Numbered from the stretch's first letter, positions 47,262-59,546 are shown. The stretch is DNA of 64,000 nt from Taenia hydatigena (GCA_036345935.2 JADWOT020000001.1:27542837-27606836), one strand, 5' to 3'. Program-made: numbers and translations. Notes: generated by a model not told the origin, from the sequence alone.

Positions 47262-49440
47262 GTGCGCGGTTTTGGGGATATTTTTTGTGGAGTAATGCGC
47301 CTTTATCCGCTGCTAAAAGTTGGGAGCCCGGTAGGTATTGAGTACCTTTCGAGCATTTTTAGTTATTTAGTTGTTGTGAGGTACTTTAAATGTCGATTTT
47401 CTTTTATACACATACTTGTTGGGGTAGAAGCAAATGCCTCTTAATGTGAATGTTGACGGCTACTTTTCAACTGCAAGGTCTCCTCATGTGCATTTTTCGG
47501 TGTGTAGAGATAAATTGCGGCTGTTGCAGCAGATTGTGGGGTCGTTGGTATTTTTGCTGACGTTTGAATTTGAGTGATGAGGCATAATTTTTGGAGAGGT
47601 GCTAAAACCTTACGAAGTGCTTGGCAATTACTTGCTTGTTGGTTTCTTGCGATTAATCACCTACTTTATGAATGTGTGTAGGTGTATGCTTTTGCTTTAT
47701 TTGTCAGTTTATTTGTTAGACCAACCGTTTCAGAAATAGCTGCGGTTGCTGTCATAACTTTTTGTTTTCCATTTGCATTGCCTAATCACGTTGATTTTTT
47801 TACTGCAAAACACTTCTTTGGATTGTGGTAAATGAGTTGTTGCTGTCCCTTTTTGTTTGCAGTAATGGAATCAATGTGCGTTCATATGCTGGGTGGGAAA
47901 GTGCTGTTCTTTATCTGCTTTACCTGCGCTATTTTCATCACTATGATATGCGTGTTGGCGCACATAGGGATGGCGGAGGAGCGTTGTGTTGATGCGATCC
48001 TTGCTGTGAAACATGTTGTGTAGGGGGCCTCGTTGATGACTTAATGGCAGGTTGCTCAGCTTTGATGGCATGAGTTGGTGTCTCTGAGTGAGGTAGACGC
48101 AGCAGTGGTAGGAGCGGAGGAAGAAGAAGTGACAAGTTGGAAGCTTTGGCATCACCACGCAGCCTGTGCTTTGTAGCAGTCTTATGTGTTTGCTTGTTGA
48201 GGTGTTTGTTTATTGTTTTCCTATCAGTAGTTATGTTTGTGTATGTTAGCTTTGCAGCCCATTGGAGCCTCACACATCGGTGTTGTCATTGTTTGGTGTT
48301 TTTTTCCTTTTCTGATGCTACAAACTTACCTTGGTGGTTGTGATGGTGAAGTAACATGCGATGAGTGTGTGGAGTGGTAGGCAATACAAGATGTTGGTGT
48401 GATTTTGCGGTGGCGGTGGCGTCTCCGTCTGAGTTGTGCGATGCGGCTGTCGGCTTGGGCGACAGGGTCTACTACTGCTACTATGCCTCCGTATGTTTGT
48501 CTTCGCGGGCATGAGTGGCTGGGTGAGTAAGTGGGTGGGTGGCGGCGAAGGAGGGGAAAGGCTGGGGGAGCTCTGTCGTGGGTGTGTGAAAGAGTGAAGG
48601 AGACGTTCTCTTACGACGACGACGACGACGCCGAGTGGAAGCGCTATGGGTCTGATTTCACTGGTGGCAACTGTGGCATATTTTGCTTCCGGAGGTGCGG
48701 AAATGTATTTGCTGTGGGAGGGTGGCGGTTAATTTGTTGCTGACTGCATAGGTGATAAGTAGTGATGCATCAGTTCAGAGGAGGTAAGTAGTCGAGTAGG
48801 TCTCCACTGTTGGGTTTGTTGGGGGCGAACTATTGGGGGGGAAGGAGGCGGGGGCGGGTGTCGTGCTACTCCCACTACTATTGCGACTTAGTCTGAGGAG
48901 TGAGAATGGATGGCAAAGGAGTTGAAAAGGAGGGGGTGGGAAGGACGGCGTTGGGAGCATCTAGGGTAGAAAGCTGAGGCGGTTTCCGACCCCACCTCGA
49001 CTAATTACTATCGAAGTTGGGGTGGTGGGTGGCTTGTGCGCTGTGGCATGGCGCTTGGGTGGATTCGCGGTGGTCCCTCGTGCTGGCATGAGGATTGGGT
49101 GGCCCTTGCCGATCTACGTTTTGCTCTTAGGAGGAGACCTATTTGTGAGCTATTTCTCAGTGTTTCAGGTGCAATTCTCCCGGCCTACCTGGGGGATGGG
49201 GTGATGGTGGGTACTCCACGGCACATCGACAGTTGGTGGACGCAGATGAATTTACTCAGGAAACGACTCAGCCCTTCTATGCTTTGCCACCTCCTCTGTT
49301 TCCTGCTTCTGCCAATGCCGCTGGTGCCGCTGCTGTTGTTGCGTATGCGTGAACATCACCAGTGAGGACATTCGTCCCTTCATCCAACGATTCCTATCGC
49401 AACAACAGTATCGTAAGTCCTTTACACTGATTAGCTGTTA
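47262..49440 (+). other. Unit copy 3, 5' part: unassigned frames
   Basis: It contains equivalents of the hydrophobic frame (47.6-47.8 kb, frameshifted), the (GAC)n Asp-run segment (48.61-48.64 kb) and the GDGEMVGT exon-like frame (49.17 kb). At 49445-49530 a short frame reads CYQWRLAFLQHVATREL. None is assignable. Confidence 0.3.
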
Positions 49441-50435
49441 TCAATGGCGTCTCGCCTTTCTGCAACACGTGGCCACACGGGAGCTTCAAGTTATTACAGA
49501 TTCACTGCGGATAGTGTGTTTTGTCTAGGTATACAAGTGAATCATCCACATCAAGTTTCATGCCTTTCTTGGATTTATGTAAAGCCCTTATGCAGTTAAC
49601 TTGCTCATTGAAATGCAAGCACTATCGTGACTTATGCAGGTAACCAAAACCAAACCAAGGATGATGTGCTTGTAGCAGGTTATATCAATGTTTATTCAAA
49701 ATACGAGTTTTTCTGCGAGAGAACACGGCTGGTAAGGTGTTCTTTTTGAAGTTGTCAGGTTCCTTGTATCCTGAAAAGGTAGTAAGTGTTGGAGGAAAAG
49801 ATGGAAATGTATTTTGCAGCCATAAAGTACAAGCAGTAGCCAGTATTTGCGGTTGAACTAATTGGTGGAAAGGCTTAAACGCATCAGGGAGAGAACGCTG
49901 GTTCCTCACTAATGCGAAAGCCTAACTTGGCATTAGGGAGGGCGGATCGGTGGACATTTTTGAAAGACTGTCGCCTTCACTTCAAAAGTCGTTGGAAGAG
50001 GAAGTGTGGCGATTGGGTGCTGTTCAGAGCGATTGAGTCTGTCCTTCACAGTAGTGAGGGACGATGCTTTGAAGTGTGCGTATTTCATAGTCGTTGATGA
50101 AGACTGTTTCAGGGACTGGTCTGGCACTTTCGAGAAAGTTGTGACTATAGCAGCGAAGGAAACAAATTATCTAGCAGAAATGTGAAAATGTGTCTGATTT
50201 GGCTCCATCCGAGTGTGTGACCAAGGTGTCTCTGATTAGAGCCAGTGCTTAAGTAGTACTTTAGCTTCGATTTTCCGAATTGGATATCTGGTAAAAAGTG
50301 GTTAGAATAATGCGAAGGTAGTAGGATGGAGACGTCAGTCATGAAATAATATTTTGTGTTCGTTTATGCGGACTTACAAAGGGTAGTGGTGGGGACGTAG
50401 GATTGGTTGGAATGAGCCTGCCTTTTGGGTGTTGT

Positions 50436-50690
50436 ACAGATGTGTCACGGAGTGGCCTCGTGGACACATTGACGTGAATGCTCGGACCAATTTTGCGCTT
50501 GTATCGGTGGTGGTGGTGGTGGCGGTGTATACCGACTCACTCACCCACCCACCGACCAACTCACCCGCCAGCCCATGCTCTGCCCGATGTCGTCGAGGAC
50601 ATAGAATGTTTGGAAGAGGTGATTGGAAGCACCCTCCCGTGTGTGCAGAAAACCACACGTGAACTTGTTCCCCTTTTCTCCCCTGCTCTG
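50436..50690 (+). pseudogene. Gly-rich exon remnant, unit copy 3
   Basis: CVTEWPRGHIDVNARTNFAL is retained, but the acceptor side and part of the Gly run are lost. DVVEDIECLEEVIGSTLP follows in another frame, so the exon is broken. Confidence 0.45.
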
Positions 50691-50777
50691 CTCTGCTACC
50701 ATTGATAATACTAAACTATTGCTACTGTTAAAACCAGTAAAGGCGCTCTCCTTCCTTCCTTTCTTCCGCATATGCAG

Positions 50778-50868
50778 GATGTGTTGGATATTGAGGAGTG
50801 GGGTAGAAACACCACGCCGCCATTGAATGCTGTTGAGTTTATCAAAAAGCTGTGGAGGAGTGGGGACT
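50778..50868 (+). pseudogene. 91-nt conserved exon, unit copy 3
   Basis: ATATGCAG, then DVLDIEEWGRNTTPPL and VEFIKKLWRSGD, then the GTTAGT donor. Open and full length. Confidence 0.55.
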
Positions 50869-51337
50869 GTTAGTGTTGCGTTGTCCTCAACTTCGATCAT
50901 TCGCCGTATGTTCATAGCCATTCTGCAAAGAATGCCTTTCTTGTATGTTTCTGGAACCACGCAGATCTCTGCTGCTACTTCTACAGAAGGCTAGTTGTGC
51001 ATCATCCACCTAGTCATTCAGAGTAGTGCAAAGTAGATGCATTCCTCTGACTGCTTCTACTGGATGACGATGCATGCTTCCAGGGTACATCATTAGATGC
51101 ATTAGCACCGTTGGCTTAAACGTCCACACGGAGGTGACTGAGAGGAGCATTACTTGTCCACTTTCGAGCATCATCGATTAAGTGGCGTGTGCATACGTAC
51201 ACCATCTCGAACTACTGGACATTTCACAGTCATTCATACCTTGAATTTTGTATGCTCGCACGATCTTGGGTCTCCGCATGACTCTAATCGAACCCGATGT
51301 CAGTAGGTGGCGGTTACGCACATTGTAGTCTTGAGTG

Positions 51338-51504
51338 GAAGTGTGCCGTAGTCTCGGCACTGTTTACCTCTCACGGAAGACAAACTTGGGTCGCAGTATA
51401 GCCGCCCTCGGCGCAGATCTTTGTGATGTCCAAAAGCCTCTCTGTGAGTTCGATTTCACCGTCATAAATATCGCCGTGGACTTCCGAGATGGTCTGCGTC
51501 CGGT
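51338..51504 (+). pseudogene. ASPM-like CH exon, unit copy 3 (frame intact)
   Basis: The frame is open over 167 nt: EVCRSLGTVYLSRKTN, then SIAALGADLCDVQKPL, then CEFDFTVINIAVDFRDGL, then a GTAAGT donor. The order matches the ASPM region '[20 protein letters not shown]...VQTPFDEFDFAVTNLAVDL'. Core residues are altered here compared with the consensus of the four copies (DEF to CEF, TNLAV to INIAV, DLRDGLRLV to DFRDGLRPV). A TGA lies three codons upstream, before a CATTGTAG acceptor-like site. The rest of the CH domain was not found downstream. I read it as a decaying fragment, though it is the best preserved one. Confidence 0.72.
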
Positions 51505-52830
51505 GTAAGTTATCAGCCACACCTTTCTACTCATTTGCTTACAAGTAGTTGGCGTTTTGGACTTGTCTTGGGAAAGAATGTGCTTGATTGGTCAAGTAGG
51601 TTTCCAGATTATTATTTTAAAGTAAATCATTGACCCTTGTGGCCATTCCCTGTGAGGTACTGCCGTCACACATTGTCTTGTCCTCTGATTGTGTGAGTGA
51701 AGTGGAGAGTTATTTCTCCCTTGGCCAATGTCTTTGCTCTACTGCGCTTTCCCGACCGCCGGTGAGACCGAGGGTGAGTCTCCTTCTGCGGTGTCATTAA
51801 CCGCATTGGTGTAGGTGGTGCCTACTGCGTCGACTTGTCACGTAGGTGTCCTATTTTTCTTGACACTTCAACATTCGCATCCACGCATTCGATGAGGCTG
51901 TTGTTTGACCCGACAATTCTGGGAGACATATTGTACCTGGCGAAAACCCACAAGTTAATTTAATCTGAATTCGCTTCTGGGAAGTTTTATTCTGGTGAGC
52001 GATTCCAGTCTTAATCACGAACCCTTTAACCGAAATGGATGTGAGTTGTGGTGAGGTTGGGTAGATGGATGCGGAATGTAAGGTCGATTAGTTGATGAAT
52101 GGAGAAGAAATGCGTGCTCTCGGGATGCTACTGGGTGTAGTCAGGTGGTTGTGCGGCGGTCTTCTTCGACAATAAGTCAGGTGTGTTAAGTACGAGGTTG
52201 GAGGGGATTTGCTGAATGAGTGAACTGATGGTGGATGGAGAGTTTGAAGGGGCGAAAACTAGTAGCAATATGACCTTTCCCCTCATGATGACGATGTTGG
52301 CAGGCATTGATAGGTGTTTGCTTTCCGAAGGCACAGCAGTGCAGTCCATTGACCAATTGATAGGACTCTTTTCTTTGAATGGTTTTGCACTCAGCAGTTC
52401 ACTCCTTCAAAAGGATTGTGCATGCGCACGCATGACGCTGAAATGGGTTGATTGGAGGAGTTAATTGCAAGAGTTTCTGCTGTGGTGGAGGATGGTGTTG
52501 TTAGTGAGGGTGGGAAAGTTGATTTAGAGCCAAGGCGGTGAAAGAGTAAACAACGTGGATTAAGCGATGTCGGAATAGTTGAAGTTGGTTCCTTCACTAT
52601 GACTTTTAAGGGAAGGGTGATGCTGCATTTGAGGAACTGCAGAGCATTCTGCGCAATCAATGGCTTTTATTAAAATGATTTCTCATTCAACTGTTTTCTT
52701 TCTCTCGCCCACTACTGCCTCCTCCTCCCTCTCACCTGTCCTCCGTTAGACTGGAGCTGAATTTGGAACGTTTGCCATCGAGACCACAGGTCAATCCACT
52801 GAATGCTTGTGAACTACTTCTCTTGACTCA

Positions 52831-53934
52831 TGCTAGAGGGCATAAGATTACAAGTCATTTTGCTATTAAAGTAGACTTTCTGACGTAGTTCGTTGAGTCC
52901 TGTACTGAGTGCATTCGTGTGGTGGCTGCGATTGGATCACTCTAACCACGGGGTCCCCTATTTGACCAAACGTAGCTGGCAATTTGGGTCGAGGATGCAG
53001 CATGAAGGCGAATGGTACTGCAATGGCAGCAATCACTACCCTTTCATCCTAAGCCTCTCAATTCATTGTTCTTCTACTTGTCGCCCGAGGAGACCTTACT
53101 TTCGTCAGTCATCGCGGTAATCCAGCAAACCTTTGAAGTGAGGTTGAGAATGGCGCCACCATGATATAGACAGAAAGCGGTGTGCAAGGGAATAAGGCTG
53201 AGCCTAAGGCAGTCGTTGCCTCGTACGGGTACGGAGCTATCTCAGGAGAAGCGATGCCTTAGGACAAGCAGTGGGAAACAAGAGGAAACGAATACAATTC
53301 GAGCTAGTTTACCGTATAGAGAGTATAGGCCCCAGGTGCATGCGTTCATTCCGCATGATTGTTTTGGTGTATTGGGTCGGATCTAATGCGTAACCAACTT
53401 TTCTTTTGAGCGTTTGCCTAAAGTTAACATCCTGACCTATGTGCCCTATGTTTGTGAAAATGGCATTGAAAGTCAAATAAAACTGTCCGAATTGTTTTGT
53501 GTGACAATAGTCGGTTCACCGAGCTGCGTCAGCACAAATAAATTCTGCTCGTTGCCCGCTCTCACTCTACCCTTTCTAAGGGAATGAAAGTCGAGTCTGT
53601 CACACATTTCGATGGGTTTGCTTGTTTGTTTACGCCTTCATGCCCGTACCCTAAGCTATCCGACTACAAGAACCATTCCTCCATCATTTTAATTTAGAGC
53701 TTTTTTCCCCCGAACAAATGGATTTAGAGCAGGCAGCTTCTCTTCTAACATGAAGGACTACTTTGTCAAGCACATGTAGTGCAAATGTGCCGATGCACCG
53801 AAATGGATACCGATTTGTCAACATTAGCAATTGGTTCGGTGGCCAAATGCCAACTCAGAGTTAAAGGAGTAGTAGAGGGCTTTTCTCTTATTCCAATTCC
53901 ACTGCACTATGACGAGAAAGTTTGGTTTAAGTAA
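52831..53934. other. Unassigned DNA in the P2 spacer
   Basis: A 68-codon plus frame at 53180-53386 (SLPRTGTELSQEKRCLR) has no recognised family. Nothing else could be assigned. Confidence 0.4.
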
Positions 53935-54260
53935 AGCCTTTTGCCATATCATATCAACATTCGCATCCACGCACTCGATTAGGCTGCCGTTGCATTTAAC
54001 AATTCTGGATGGCACGTCGTACTTGGCAACAGTTCACAAGTTAATTTAATCTCGATTCGCTTCTTGGGAGCTTTATTCTGGAAGGCGATTCCAGTCTTAA
54101 TCACGAACCCTTCAACTGAAATGGATGTAAGTTGTGGTAGGGTTGGGTAGATGGATGCGCAATGTAAGGACGATTAGTTGGTGAATGGAGCAGTTGATTT
54201 AGAGCCAAGGCGGTGGAAGAGTGAACAATGCGGGTCATGTGGAGATGTCGGAACTGTTGA
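53935..54260 (+). repeat. Rearranged fragment of the shared unit
   Basis: It matches about 51870-52080 ('catccacgcactcgattaggctg', 'gcgattccagtcttaatcacg', 'gatggatgcgcaatgtaagg'), then jumps to sequence matching about 52516-52580 (AGCCAAGGCGGTGGAAGAG). It is therefore a fifth, internally deleted copy in direct orientation to copy 3. Confidence 0.75.
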
Positions 54261-54781
54261 TTCAAACAAAGCCTTTTGCCATATCAGGTCCTAATTTTTG
54301 CTATCCACTTGAGTAACATCGGGTAAAAGGTAATGACGTGAACATTTGTGGTTCACAAAAATTATCAGTGAGTGAGAAGTGGCACATAATGTCAGTACCT
54401 GCAGCCACAATGACGATAACTGGTCCGCTAGTCAACGAGGGAGCTGCAGTATCAACCGATTGCAAGTACAAATGTCTGTAGTGATGTCCTCACGTCGAAG
54501 TTGGCAATGATGACACAAAATGCAGGCCGATACGTCAAACGGGTCACGCTCGCTGTTGGAGGTGACACGTAGGTTGGGTCATAGGTTGATCACTGACTCG
54601 TCAAGTGAGAGAAGTATTGGGTAGTGGAGTATGTGATTGCCCCTAACATCAAAGGCGTAAATGATTTCGGATAACGCCGAAAGCTTCAGCACTACTAAGC
54701 CCAGACAGCATTTCGTCCAACTGGAAGGACTATTCACTCAACCACAGGAAGAGAATTTGTCCTCTTCGAAGCGATGATTAC

Positions 54782-54977
54782 CAGGACTCAAATGCGGTGC
54801 CGCAGAGACACTGCAGCCTATATCCATAAACCGAGGAGTGAGTGCACCGACATGAGAGAACTGGTAGTTGAGGGGACGGCGATGCAAATGGTGCCGGATA
54901 AAGGGTCTTAAGGCACGAACAACCTCTCGACAAAGTAAAATTGTACGAAATTTAAGGACGTCTGCAGTCCGGGCGAT
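54782..54977 (-). other. Exon-like open frame, family unknown
   Basis: Between CTAGAACAG and GTAATC the minus strand is open: IARTADVLKFRTILLCREVV, then FIRHHLHRRPLNYQFSHVGA, then PRFMDIGCS. The composition is protein-like and the splice borders are good. A second short open stretch follows downstream on the same strand near 54700 (EMLSGLSSAEAFGVIRNHLR). It is single copy in the window, in the spacer of P2. Confidence 0.4.
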
Positions 54978-55344
54978 CTGTTCTAGATGTCCTCGACCCA
55001 AGCGAATGAAAAACAATGAGCGTAAGACAAACTTTAACGTTCATCTCACCACACTTGACCATCCTTCCCTTAAAGCGCATGGTGGCATGATGAACGAGGT
55101 AGCGCGAAGGCGGCTATGAGCGTTGTTTCTTCTGCATCGCCGCTATCTCCGCGACTGTTGATGCTGCAAGGTGGAGGCAGGCGCACACGCCACTCAAATG
55201 GTTCCACAAACCGGATTTACGCGTGCATTATTTTCTTAGGTAAAAATAAGCAGGGACTACTAAGACTGCAGTAGGTCCTTAAAGAGAAGCCTCACCCTCC
55301 TTCTCCGAGGTGTCTGTGGCTATATTATGCGTGCTCATTTTCAA

Positions 55345-55435
55345 AAAAATTTTTTAGTCTTTTTGTTATGCCTTATGTACTGCATTTTTTTTTGTTTTTG
55401 TAGAACTTCGGTTCTAATTTTTTTTAAAGAAGTTC
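55345..55435. repeat. Poly-T rich stretch
   Basis: Several T runs of 7-9 bases. Could be the reversed tail of an old retroposed sequence, but no body was identified. Confidence 0.5.
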
Positions 55436-55500
55436 TTACTATTTATATGCTCGTTGTCAATAGCAGCTCAGCTCTTCTGGAGGCAAGTGCCCGTTGAAGA

Positions 55501-55595
55501 ATGACATTGGCTAGGCTCAAGGTCATTCCACGACGTCCAGGCGTGAGTGAACGTCACTGGCTAGTCTCAGGGTCATTGAGTCGTTATCCACCCAA
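55501..55595 (+). repeat. Short imperfect tandem duplication
   Basis: 'gacattggctaggctcaaggtcattccacg' is followed about 50 bp later by the similar 'gtcactggctagtctcagggtcattgagtcg'. Below any recognised family. Confidence 0.5.
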
Positions 55596-55781
55596 CGCCC
55601 CTCTCCCGCCGGAAGGAAGACGAAATAAAGGGGAGAAAGATATTTACAGATATGATTGGAAGCCTATGATCATAACATATCGCTTAACCTCTACAAGATG
55701 CACTGTGCCATAGAGAATAAGTGCTTGCCAAGTTACCCATCCCCACTCCTCTTTGCTCTAGGCCGCCCGCCTGCCTAATGT

Positions 55782-55802
55782 GCACACACACACACACACA
55801 CA
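55782..55802 (+). repeat. (CA)n microsatellite
   Basis: About ten CA units. Confidence 0.95.
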
Positions 55803-56435
55803 AGTTGCGTGGCTGAAACAAATTAAGATTTTGATGCACCTGCCTTAAACAGGCAACAATATTGTACAGAGACGACTGTTCACGGTAGGCAGGTTTTCAT
55901 CGCTGGCCTATTTCGTCATACGTTGGTGGTAATCTGGCCTCTCTTTACACGATTCACCACACTCAAAAGATAGCTTTGTGCCAAATTGTGGGTCGTTCAG
56001 GCATGAGCGGGACCGCATATTCGAGTAAGTCACCTGTTGTAGGTAGTAGCTCCATTCGATATTCCCACCTGGTTTTTTATGGGTAGAAGTAGTTACCAAG
56101 ATCCTGCCAACTTCCTAAACTGGTACGATTCTTTGATGAAATTTCAGTAAGGCGTGGTAATGCTTTGACCAATCAGGCAACTACCTGACAAATGCATGGT
56201 TTGTTGCTAGGTGCGTAGCTCGAAACAGCAGCGTCTCTCACTGGGGATTTGAACGCACATCCAGCATTACAGCGCTGTCTTTTATCCCTTACCACGATAA
56301 GCATCATTGCAGTTCAGTGATTTCCGATTACCCACCTCACAGGAGTAAACGCCCTTCAGTGTCGATGAAGACGAATGCAAATGCTAACATCTTTAGTCCT
56401 GGATGGATGATTGTCATTCTGACCATTCTTCGTAT

Positions 56436-56747
56436 TTAATGAAGTTTGCGATAGAAAATAAACAGCCTTTTTGATGAACGCAAACAGTGAGCTGCACTAT
56501 TCATAGTAGCTGAGGCGCCTGGTGATTGGTTGTACGGATCTACGGGAAAAGTCACGAAAGCTAGTAGAGTTACAATGGCCAAAGCAGCGCAGGCCGAGTC
56601 ACCGCCAGTCGTGGTTACTGCAGCAGAAGTCTGGTCAGGTCTGCTGGCCGTTGAGGGGCTTTTCCCAGTCGTGACAGACGCCTTCTCCACCTCTATCCGA
56701 TACGACCATAAATTTGCCCCATTATAATAGCTATAATTATTATCGAA
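56436..56747. other. Unassigned frames at the left edge of the right P2 arm
   Basis: Frames open on both strands: 56530-56727 plus (KAAQAESPPVVVTAAEVWSG) and 56436-56801 minus (121 codons). No family recognised. This sequence is unique in the window. Confidence 0.3.
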
Positions 56748-57019
56748 TTCTACACTAATGCGGTTGATGACGGTCGGGAAAACGCAGTAGAACAAAGACA
56801 CCGAACAAGGGAGAAAAGACTCTCTACTTCACTCACACAATCGGAGGACAAGACAGTGTGGAACGGCAGTACCTCGCAGAGGAATGGCCACAAGAGGTGA
56901 TGATTTACTTCAAAATAATAATTTGGAAACCTATTTGACCAAACAACCACATTCTTGCTCAGGATGAGTCCAAAACGTCAACTACTTATAAGCACATAAG
57001 TAGGAAGGTGCAGCTGATG

Positions 57020-57207
57020 ACTTACATCAGACGCAGACCATCTCGTAAGTCCACGGCGAGACTGGTGATGGTGAAATCAAACTAATCGAGAGGTTTTTTT
57101 GGACAACAGAGAGATCTGCACAGGGGAAGGCTAAACTGCGGGCCAAGATTGTCCCCCGTGAGAGGTAGACGCAGCCGAGACTTCGACAATTCCGCTGAAG
57201 ACTACAA
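57020..57207 (-). pseudogene. ASPM-like CH exon, unit copy 4 (frameshifted)
   Basis: The minus strand encodes SFDFTITSLAVDLRDGLRLM before GTAAGT. Upstream an A-rich expansion (two extra bases near LCDVQKP) shifts the frame, and LGADL is degraded. Confidence 0.68.
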
Positions 57208-57441
57208 TGCGCGTAACTGCCACCTACTGCCATCCTGCGAGTAAACATGCATGTAAGCATGCGTTATCATCCAGTAGAATCAGTCAAAGAAATTGCATTT
57301 ACTTTGCATCCCTGTTAATGACTACGCGGATGATGCACTAGAGATGCGCGTGGTTCCAGCAAAACACACAAAAGGTATTCTTTGCAGAATGGTTATGAAT
57401 ATACGGCAAAAGATCGAAGTTGAGGGCAACGCAGCACTAAC

Positions 57442-57532
57442 AGCCGCCATTCCACCACAGGTTTTTGATAAACTCTACAGTATCCAATGGTGGCGTGGTG
57501 TCTCTACCCCACTCCTCAATATCCAACACATC
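57442..57532 (-). pseudogene. 91-nt conserved exon, unit copy 4
   Basis: ATATGCAG, then DVLDIEEWGRDTTPPL and VEFIKNLWWNGG, then the GTTAGT donor. Full length and open. Confidence 0.55.
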
Positions 57533-57699
57533 CTGCATATGCAAAAGGAAGAAAGGAAGGAAGGAAGGAGGACGCCTTTACTGGTTTCAACAGTAGCAAC
57601 AGTTTAGCTTTATCAATGGTAGCAGCAATAATAATAACTAAAGTAGTCACATTACCAATAAGGAGCAAGAGCAGCAGCAGCAGTGTTGGCGGCAGAAGA

Positions 57700-58073
57700 G
57701 AGAGGAAGGCAGGAGGGCAGAGCAGGGCAGGGCACGACACGGGAGGGGAGGGAAGGGGAACAAGTTCACGTGTGGTTTTCTGCACACACGGGAGGGTGCT
57801 TCCAATCACCTCTTCCAAACATTCTATGTCCTCGACGACATCGGACAGAGCATGGGCTGGCGGGTGAGTTGGTCGGTGGGTGAGTGAGTGAGTGGGTAAA
57901 CAGCGCCCCAGGACTGCCCATTGAAGCCATAGATCATTGAGGCAGGATCCATCCCCGGCACCACCACCACCACCAATGACACCGCCGGCCGATACGGGCG
58001 CAAAACTGGTTCCAGCATTCACCTCAATGTGTCCACGAGGCCACTTCGTGACACATTCATGCCACTTGGCTCA
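57700..58073 (-). pseudogene. Gly-rich exon remnant, unit copy 4
   Basis: After TTGTAG the first codon is TGA where copies 1 and 2 have CGA, a CpG-type change. The frame then reads AKWHECVTKWPRGHIEV, then a Gly run, then LNDLWLQWAVLGRCLPT and DVVEDIECLEEVIGSTLP. Otherwise open. Confidence 0.45.
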
Positions 58074-59193
58074 CTACAAGTGCAAAAGACGCCATTTCCA
58101 ACACTTCAAACACATCACTACTTTCCCATCCTCTTCCACTCTCTCATCCGCCCAACACCCAAAAGGGAGGCTCATTCCAACCAAATCTACGTCCCCACCA
58201 CTACTCTTTGTAAGTCCGCATAAACGAACACAAAATATTACTACATAACTGACATTTACATCTTACTACCTTCGCACTATTATAACCACTTTTTCTACAA
58301 GAAATCCAATTTTGGAAATCGAGGCTAAAGCATTGCGTAAGCACTGGCTGTAATCAGAGCCACCTTCGTCACACACTCGGATGGAGCCAAATCAGACACA
58401 TTTTCACATTTCTGCTAGATAATTTGTTTCCTTCGCTGCCATAGTCAAAACTTTCTCGAATGCACCAGACAAGTCCCTGAAACAGTCTTCATCAACGACT
58501 AGGAAATACGCACACTTCAAAGCATCGTCCCTCACTACTGCGAAGGACAGACTCAATCGCTCTGAACAGCACCTAATCGCCACACTTCCTCATCCAACGA
58601 CTCTTAAAGAGAAGGCGACAGTCTTTCGAAAGTGTCCACCGATTCGCCCTCTCTAATGCCAACTTAGGCTTCGCATTGGTGAGGAACCAGCGTTCTCTCC
58701 CTGATTACAGTCGGTAAGATTAACATTTACACCCTTAGATGCGTTTAAGCCTTTCAACCGATTAGTTCAACCGCAAATACTGACTACTGCTTGTACTTTA
58801 TGGCTGCAAAATACATTTCCATCTTTTCCTCCAACACTTTCTACCTTTTCAGGATACAAGGAACCTGACAACTTCAAAAACAACACCTTACCAGCCGTGT
58901 TTTCTCGCGAACAAAAAGCCGTATTGTGAATAAACATGAATATAACCTGCTACGAGCACATCGCTGTTGGTTTGGTTTTGTTTGCCTGCATAAGTCAAGA
59001 CAGTGCTTGCATTTCATTGAGCAAGTTAACTGCATAGAGACTTTGCATAAATCCAAGAAAGGCACGAAACCTGATATGGATAATTCACTTGTGCACCTAC
59101 ACAAAACGCATTATCCGCAGTGAGTCTGTAATGACTTGAAGCTCTTGCGTCGCCACTTGTCGCAGAAGGACGAAACGCCAATAATAACACCTA

Positions 59194-59546
59194 ATGAATG
59201 TAAAGGACTTACGAAACTGTTGTTGCAATAGGAATCGTTGGATGAAGGAACGGATGTCCTCACCGGTGAAGTTCACGCGTACGCAACAACAGCAATGGCA
59301 CCAGCGGCATTGGCAAAAGCAGGACAGCGTAGAGTACCCACCATCTCCCCATCCCCCAGGCATTCCGCAAGCATTGCACCTGAAACATTGAGAAAGCGCT
59401 GAAGGATGGCAATGCTTCCTCGCTCTCCTTCTAAAAGCAAAGCACAGATCAGCAAAGGCACACCCAATCCTCATGCCGACACGAGGGACCACCACCAATC
59501 CACCCAAGCGCCATGCCACAGCGTACAAGCCACCATCCCACCCCAA
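59194..59546 (-). other. Unassigned exon-like frame, unit copy 4
   Basis: Minus-strand mirror of the 35.2-35.5 and 49.0-49.4 kb frames. It includes AMLAECLGDGEMVGTLR (after TTTCAG) and GEDIRSFIQRFLLQQQF before GTAAGT. The (GGT)GAGG-type donor in the middle is kept here but mutated in copies 2 and 3. Family unknown. Confidence 0.35.

Larger units (their letters stand above)
44808..52830 (-). repeat. P2 inverted duplication, left arm (unit copy 3)
   Basis: The part from 44808 to about 51760 is repeated in reverse complement at about 56748-64000, and the whole shared unit also matches the P1 arms. Similarity to the right P2 arm is about 99% for 44808-46620 and then drops to about 85-90% for the rest. 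The portion 51.8-52.83 kb matches P1 arms but is missing from the right P2 arm. Confidence 0.88.
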
